From: Soehngenia sp035406565
GTDB taxonomy: Bacteria > Bacillota > Clostridia > Tissierellales > Tissierellaceae
NCBI GenBank assembly: GCA_035406565.1
Contig: DAONLG010000003.1
Span: forward strand, 1 to 33,248
Length of the DNA stretch: 33,248 nt
Direction: 5' to 3'
Part shown: positions 30,289 through 33,248 of the stretch, in pieces
Numbering within the stretch: position 1 is the stretch's first letter
Layout of the letters: each line of letters starts with the position of its first letter
The notes under the pieces: generated by a model
Seen by the model: only the letters and a program-made list of their open reading frames with translations
Database searches by the model: none
What the model was told of the DNA's origin: nothing
Translations under genes and position numbers: made by a program

Positions 30289-30870
30289 CTACTTTATTTT
30301 TTCTAAAATATCATCTATTTTCATAAATAACCTTGCTATATCAGACTTCATGGCAGGAGAATCCTCATTTTGATAGTAAACTAGTGCTTCTTTGATTTTG
30401 TCTTTCTCCACTTCTTTATGTAATTTCTCTACTAATTCTCCATTTTTTAATTGCTTTATGCCAGTATTTGAACTACATAGAAGTTTAAATTCGGTCATAT
30501 TTTTTAAGCGAATATATGTATCTCCATTAGTTGTGTAAATTTTATCTACATAATTTAATTTAAAGTATCCCATAGCCCCATCGTCTTTTCCAATTGGTTC
30601 TCTTACTTTTAATTGAACATATATAAGAGTCGTTGATATTGGAATTGGAATAGCTGACTTACTTGTTAAAATCTTACTGTAATAATTATTTGATGCTTTC
30701 AAATCAAATTGATAATGTGTGCATAAATTTTTTATCACAGTTTTTACGGTCTTTCCTACTAAAATTTCTTTATCTTCATAAATAAGCTTTGTAGCATTGC
30801 CTAATTCATCATCATAATAAGGTATCAAAGCTACAAGCTTCGAGTTGTAAAGCCCATCATCATTTCGCAT
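30289..30870 (-). CDS. ComK-like protein, candidate regulator
   Basis: A 193-residue cytoplasmic protein with no membrane segment. By eye its middle resembles the ComK family of competence regulators in order and spacing: ALIPYYDD near the start, IYEDKEILV, then IPIPISTTLIYVQLKVREP, DDGAMGYFKLNYVDKI, IRLKNMTEFKLLCSSN and a KQLKNG segment. Identity is low and I have no search result, so the call is tentative; it could be an unrelated regulator of similar length. The ATG has AGGAGG 7 bases ahead. It is transcribed from a near-consensus promoter whose spacer holds an SOS-box-like sequence, and it is followed by a terminator, then the sigma-amidase pair. Confidence 0.45.
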   Translation of the reverse strand: MRNDDGLYNSKLVALIPYYDDELGNATKLIYEDKEILVGKTVKTVIKNLCTHYQFDLKASNNYYSKILTSKSAIPIPISTTLIYVQLKVREPIGKDDGAMGYFKLNYVDKIYTTNGDTYIRLKNMTEFKLLCSSNTGIKQLKNGELVEKLHKEVEKDKIKEALVYYQNEDSPAMKSDIARLFMKIDDILEKIK

Positions 30871-30915
30871 CAGATTACCTCCTCAACATTCATTCTCACG
30901 TTAGATTATGAGATG

Positions 30916-30944
30916 AATATATCAGAACATGTGTTCGATGTCAA
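30916..30944 (-). promoter_or_regulatory. Near-consensus promoter of the ComK-like gene
   Basis: TTGACA (30944-30939), a 17-base spacer, TATATT (30921-30916) on the minus strand, just after the proB stop codon. An imperfect inverted repeat (30888-30918) lies between the -10 and the ribosome binding site. Confidence 0.7.
30924..30937 (-). promoter_or_regulatory. LexA (SOS) box in the promoter spacer
   Basis: CGAACACATGTTCT on the minus strand fits the Bacillus-type SOS consensus CGAACRNRYGTTYC at 13 of 14 positions (last base T instead of C). It sits wholly between -35 and -10, where LexA would block RNA polymerase. Confidence 0.65.
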
Positions 30945-30947
30945 TAG

Positions 30948-31745
30948 TCAATTGCTTTCTTCATAAATCAATGTTCCTACTTTTTGCCCATCTAGTAATC
31001 TTGAAATGACCCCTTTATCTTTGCCTTTTACTACAACCAAAGGTATTTTAAATCTGTTTACATATTCAGCAGCTTTGAGTTTTGTACTCACTCCCCCAGT
31101 GCCAAAAGAACTTTTTTGACCAATGTCTATATCTTTTTTAATCTTCTCCACATCGTTTATCTCATAAATGATTTCTGCATCCTCGTGATCTTTTGGGTTT
31201 TTATCGTAAATACCTTCTATATCACTCATAAGAATCAACAAATCAGCTCCCCACAGCACACTTGAATAAGCTGCGAGCATGTCATTATCCCCAATTTTAA
31301 TTTCATCTACACTTACTGTGTCATTTTCATTTATTATAGGTATGACACCCTCATCAATTAATGTGAATAATGTATTTCTTATGTTTAGAGTCCTTGACTT
31401 CGATTCAAAATCGTCTTTAGTCAAGAGAATTTGAGCTACATGTAAATTTTTCTCCCAAAATATCTTCCTATACGAATCCATGAGTTCAACTTGTCCGATT
31501 GCACACAGTGCTTGTTTATAATGAATGTCTTCTTTTCTAGACCACTTGCCTATAGTAGAAACCCCTGCAATTCTTGCACCCGAAGAAACTATTATGACTT
31601 TCTTTCCCTCTTTAATGATTTTTCCCACTTCATCAGAAAGATCTTTAATAAATTCTTTATCAATCTTTCCCTCACCATCTGTCAATGTGCTAGATCCTAT
31701 CTTAATCACTATCTTTTTTGCTAACTTTAACGCTTCTCTATCCAT
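30948..31745 (-). CDS. proB: Glutamate 5-kinase, short form without PUA domain
   Basis: First enzyme of proline synthesis from glutamate, phosphorylating the gamma-carboxyl. 265 residues from the ATG at 31745, which has AGGTG ahead; an in-frame start at 31787 would add 14 residues overlapping proA and has no supporting site. The amino-acid-kinase fold is complete: VIKIGSSTLTDGEGK, VSSGARIAGVSTIGKW, INENDTVSVDEIKIGDNDML and GTGGVSTKLKAAE. The C-terminal PUA domain of the long E. coli-type enzyme is absent, as in a number of other ProB proteins. It follows proA by 7 bases. Confidence 0.93.
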   Translation of the reverse strand: MDREALKLAKKIVIKIGSSTLTDGEGKIDKEFIKDLSDEVGKIIKEGKKVIIVSSGARIAGVSTIGKWSRKEDIHYKQALCAIGQVELMDSYRKIFWEKNLHVAQILLTKDDFESKSRTLNIRNTLFTLIDEGVIPIINENDTVSVDEIKIGDNDMLAAYSSVLWGADLLILMSDIEGIYDKNPKDHEDAEIIYEINDVEKIKKDIDIGQKSSFGTGGVSTKLKAAEYVNRFKIPLVVVKGKDKGVISRLLDGQKVGTLIYEESN

Positions 31746-31752
31746 TTTACAC

Positions 31753-32994
31753 CTACTTTCTAATCTGACCATTTCCCATGACCACATATTTATATGTCAC
31801 CAGCTGCTCTAATCCCACAGGCCCTCTTGCATGAAGCTTTTGTGTGCTTATCCCCATTTCAGCGCCAAACCCAAATTCAGTTCCATCAGAAAATCTTGTG
31901 GAAGCATTTACATATACGCATGAAGCATCAACTCTCTTTTGGAAAATATATGCATTGTTTAAATCATTGGTGATAATTGCCTCCGAGTGCATAGTCCCAT
32001 ATTTATTTATATGATCTATCGCATCATCTAAACTATCAACCACCTTTATAGCAAGTATATAATCTAAATACTCTTCATACCAGTCACTTTCTTTTGCAAC
32101 TTTAGCAGAGATGATCTCTCTGACTCTCTCACAACCTCTTATTTCGACTTTATCCTGAATTTCCTCATATAATAATGGCAAAAAATCATCTTTAATTTTT
32201 TCATGGACAAGTACTGTTTCACACGCATTGCAAACTCCTACCCTCTGTAGCTTTGCATTTTTTATGATATCAATAGCCATTTTGAAATTCGCTGTATCAT
32301 CTACAAAAATATGGCAATTTCCTTCTCCAGTTTTTAAAGTAGGTACCTTTGAATGCTCAACTACATAGTTTATCAGTTCTTTGCCCCCTCTTGGAATTAA
32401 AAGATCCAATACACCAGTCAGATTCATCATTTCATCAGCCACTTCTCTTCTTTCATCTTCTATGAAAAAAACAACATTTTCTGTTATGCTAGATTTTCTA
32501 AGCCCACTCTTTATCGCTTTTACAATTTCTATGTTAGTATTTATGGAAGAAGAACTGCCTTTTAAAAGAATAGTATTTCCTGATTTAATTGCCAAACTAA
32601 ATGCATCAACAGTCACATTTGGTCTAGATTCATAAATTATCCCAATCACTCCAATGGGAACAGTCATTTTAGCAATTGTTAAGCCATTTGGTCTTGTAAA
32701 AACCTTACTAGAGTTCCATATAGGATCATCAAGTTTCACTATTGAATGGATATTATCAGCTATATCAGCTAACCGCTTATCATCTAAATAAAGTCTATCA
32801 ACTAGCCCCTCTTTCATCCCTTTTTCTCTAGCATTATTTACATCGATTTTATTCATTTCTAAGATTTTCTGTCTGTTTTCCAGTAGACTATCTATAACTT
32901 TCATCAAAGCTCCATTTCTCTCTTCTAAGCTAGTCATTTCAAGTTTCCTTTGATTCTTTTTTAACTCACTTGCCATAGCTCTTATATCTTGCAT
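31753..32994 (-). CDS. proA: Glutamate-5-semialdehyde dehydrogenase (gamma-glutamyl phosphate reductase)
   Basis: A 413-residue NADPH-dependent enzyme that reduces gamma-glutamyl phosphate in proline synthesis. Aldehyde-dehydrogenase-like features are PIGVIGIIYESRPNVTVDAF, GNTILLKGSSSSINTN, LIPRGGKELI, the catalytic Cys in VCNACETVLVH, and TGVLDL; the C-terminal GPVGLEQLVTYKYVV is typical of ProA. The ATG at 32994 is preferred to the GTG at 33006 because AGGTGG lies 8 bases ahead of it. Here proA precedes proB, the reverse of the common proBA order. A near-consensus promoter precedes it. Confidence 0.95.
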   Translation of the reverse strand: MQDIRAMASELKKNQRKLEMTSLEERNGALMKVIDSLLENRQKILEMNKIDVNNAREKGMKEGLVDRLYLDDKRLADIADNIHSIVKLDDPIWNSSKVFTRPNGLTIAKMTVPIGVIGIIYESRPNVTVDAFSLAIKSGNTILLKGSSSSINTNIEIVKAIKSGLRKSSITENVVFFIEDERREVADEMMNLTGVLDLLIPRGGKELINYVVEHSKVPTLKTGEGNCHIFVDDTANFKMAIDIIKNAKLQRVGVCNACETVLVHEKIKDDFLPLLYEEIQDKVEIRGCERVREIISAKVAKESDWYEEYLDYILAIKVVDSLDDAIDHINKYGTMHSEAIITNDLNNAYIFQKRVDASCVYVNASTRFSDGTEFGFGAEMGISTQKLHARGPVGLEQLVTYKYVVMGNGQIRK

Positions 32995-33021
32995 TTCATT
33001 CACCACCTAAATGTTTTGTAT

Positions 33022-33050
33022 ATTATAGCAGAATAAACTGATTTTGTGAA
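33022..33050 (-). promoter_or_regulatory. Promoter of proAB
   Basis: TTCACA (33050-33045), a 17-base spacer, TATAAT (33027-33022) on the minus strand, 27 bases ahead of the proA start. Confidence 0.7.
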
Positions 33051-33248
33051 ATATTTTTAGATAATACTGAATTTTTGTTTTATTGAATTGTGATTATGCG
33101 ATCCTTTCATCAAAATAAGCTGATTTATCAAATTATAGTGATATCAAGACTCTTCAACAGACTCATTTTAAATATATTGAATTTTTTTAAATTATCTTAA
33201 TATTTAAATTGATAAGAAATTGGCAAAATATGGCCACATATTGCCTCT
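33051..33248. other. AT-rich non-coding stretch to the window end
   Basis: No reading frame, hairpin with T-run or T-box-like element could be recognised in these 198 bases on either strand. Confidence 0.5.

Noticed and set aside
29144..30870. Prophage remnant as explanation for the sigma-amidase cluster
   Set aside because: No integrase, holin, structural gene or attachment repeat is visible, and the cluster sits between housekeeping proAB and nhaC; not excluded, but unsupported.

Overview
The window is AT-rich, with short Shine-Dalgarno-led genes and gene neighbourhoods typical of anaerobic Firmicutes. Supporting content includes an [FeFe] hydrogenase, a B12-dependent ribonucleotide reductase, Kce/Kal enzymes of lysine fermentation, an S-layer-homology protein, a zinc-type L31 and a rho-glpX-fsa order like that of Bacillus. 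A clostridial or Tissierellia-like organism is the best guess; nothing here fixes the genus. I saw no rRNA, tRNA, CRISPR, transposase or phage structural gene. The longest gene-free stretches are about 230-240 bases. One run of 10 N lies inside an MFS transporter gene.

Layout. Positions 1-4101 (minus strand): fsa, glpX, rho, rpmE and a 3'-truncated yqhQ; rpmE has its own promoter and a terminator. Positions 4219-5535 (minus): kal-kce. Positions 5598-9741 (plus): a three-gene export-like operon made of an ABC ATPase (probable CTG start), a large CARDB-repeat membrane protein and a MacB-type permease. It converges on pyrG. Positions 11454-12107: a small SLH protein. Positions 12100-16349 (minus): MFS transporter, SRAP protein, a 30-residue membrane peptide and a Lon-like protease. 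Positions 16405-17926: an AGCS amino acid carrier. Positions 17970-20262: NrdJ with two NrdR-like boxes. Positions 20319-22072: deoD and a nucleoside hydrolase (nucleoside salvage).

Positions 22177-26839: a two-gene [FeFe] hydrogenase operon (HydA plus a NuoF-tail/GltD-like fusion), bracketed by two universal stress proteins, with a Rex-like palindrome over its -10. Positions 26998-28434: NhaC. Positions 28495-29142: an anchored protein of unknown function.

Positions 29144-30944 (minus) are the most unusual part: a ComK-like protein whose promoter has a near-consensus Gram-positive LexA/SOS box in its spacer, then a small TcdR/UviA-like sigma factor translationally coupled to a T7-lysozyme-type amidase without a signal peptide. 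I read this as a candidate damage-induced regulator-plus-lysin module. Positions 30948-33050: proBA with a short ProB.

Functionally, much of the window concerns redox and fermentation (hydrogenase, Rex-like site, lysine-fermentation enzymes), nucleotide supply (NrdJ, PyrG, DeoD, nucleoside hydrolase) and envelope or stress functions. All family assignments come from reading motifs; no search was run.
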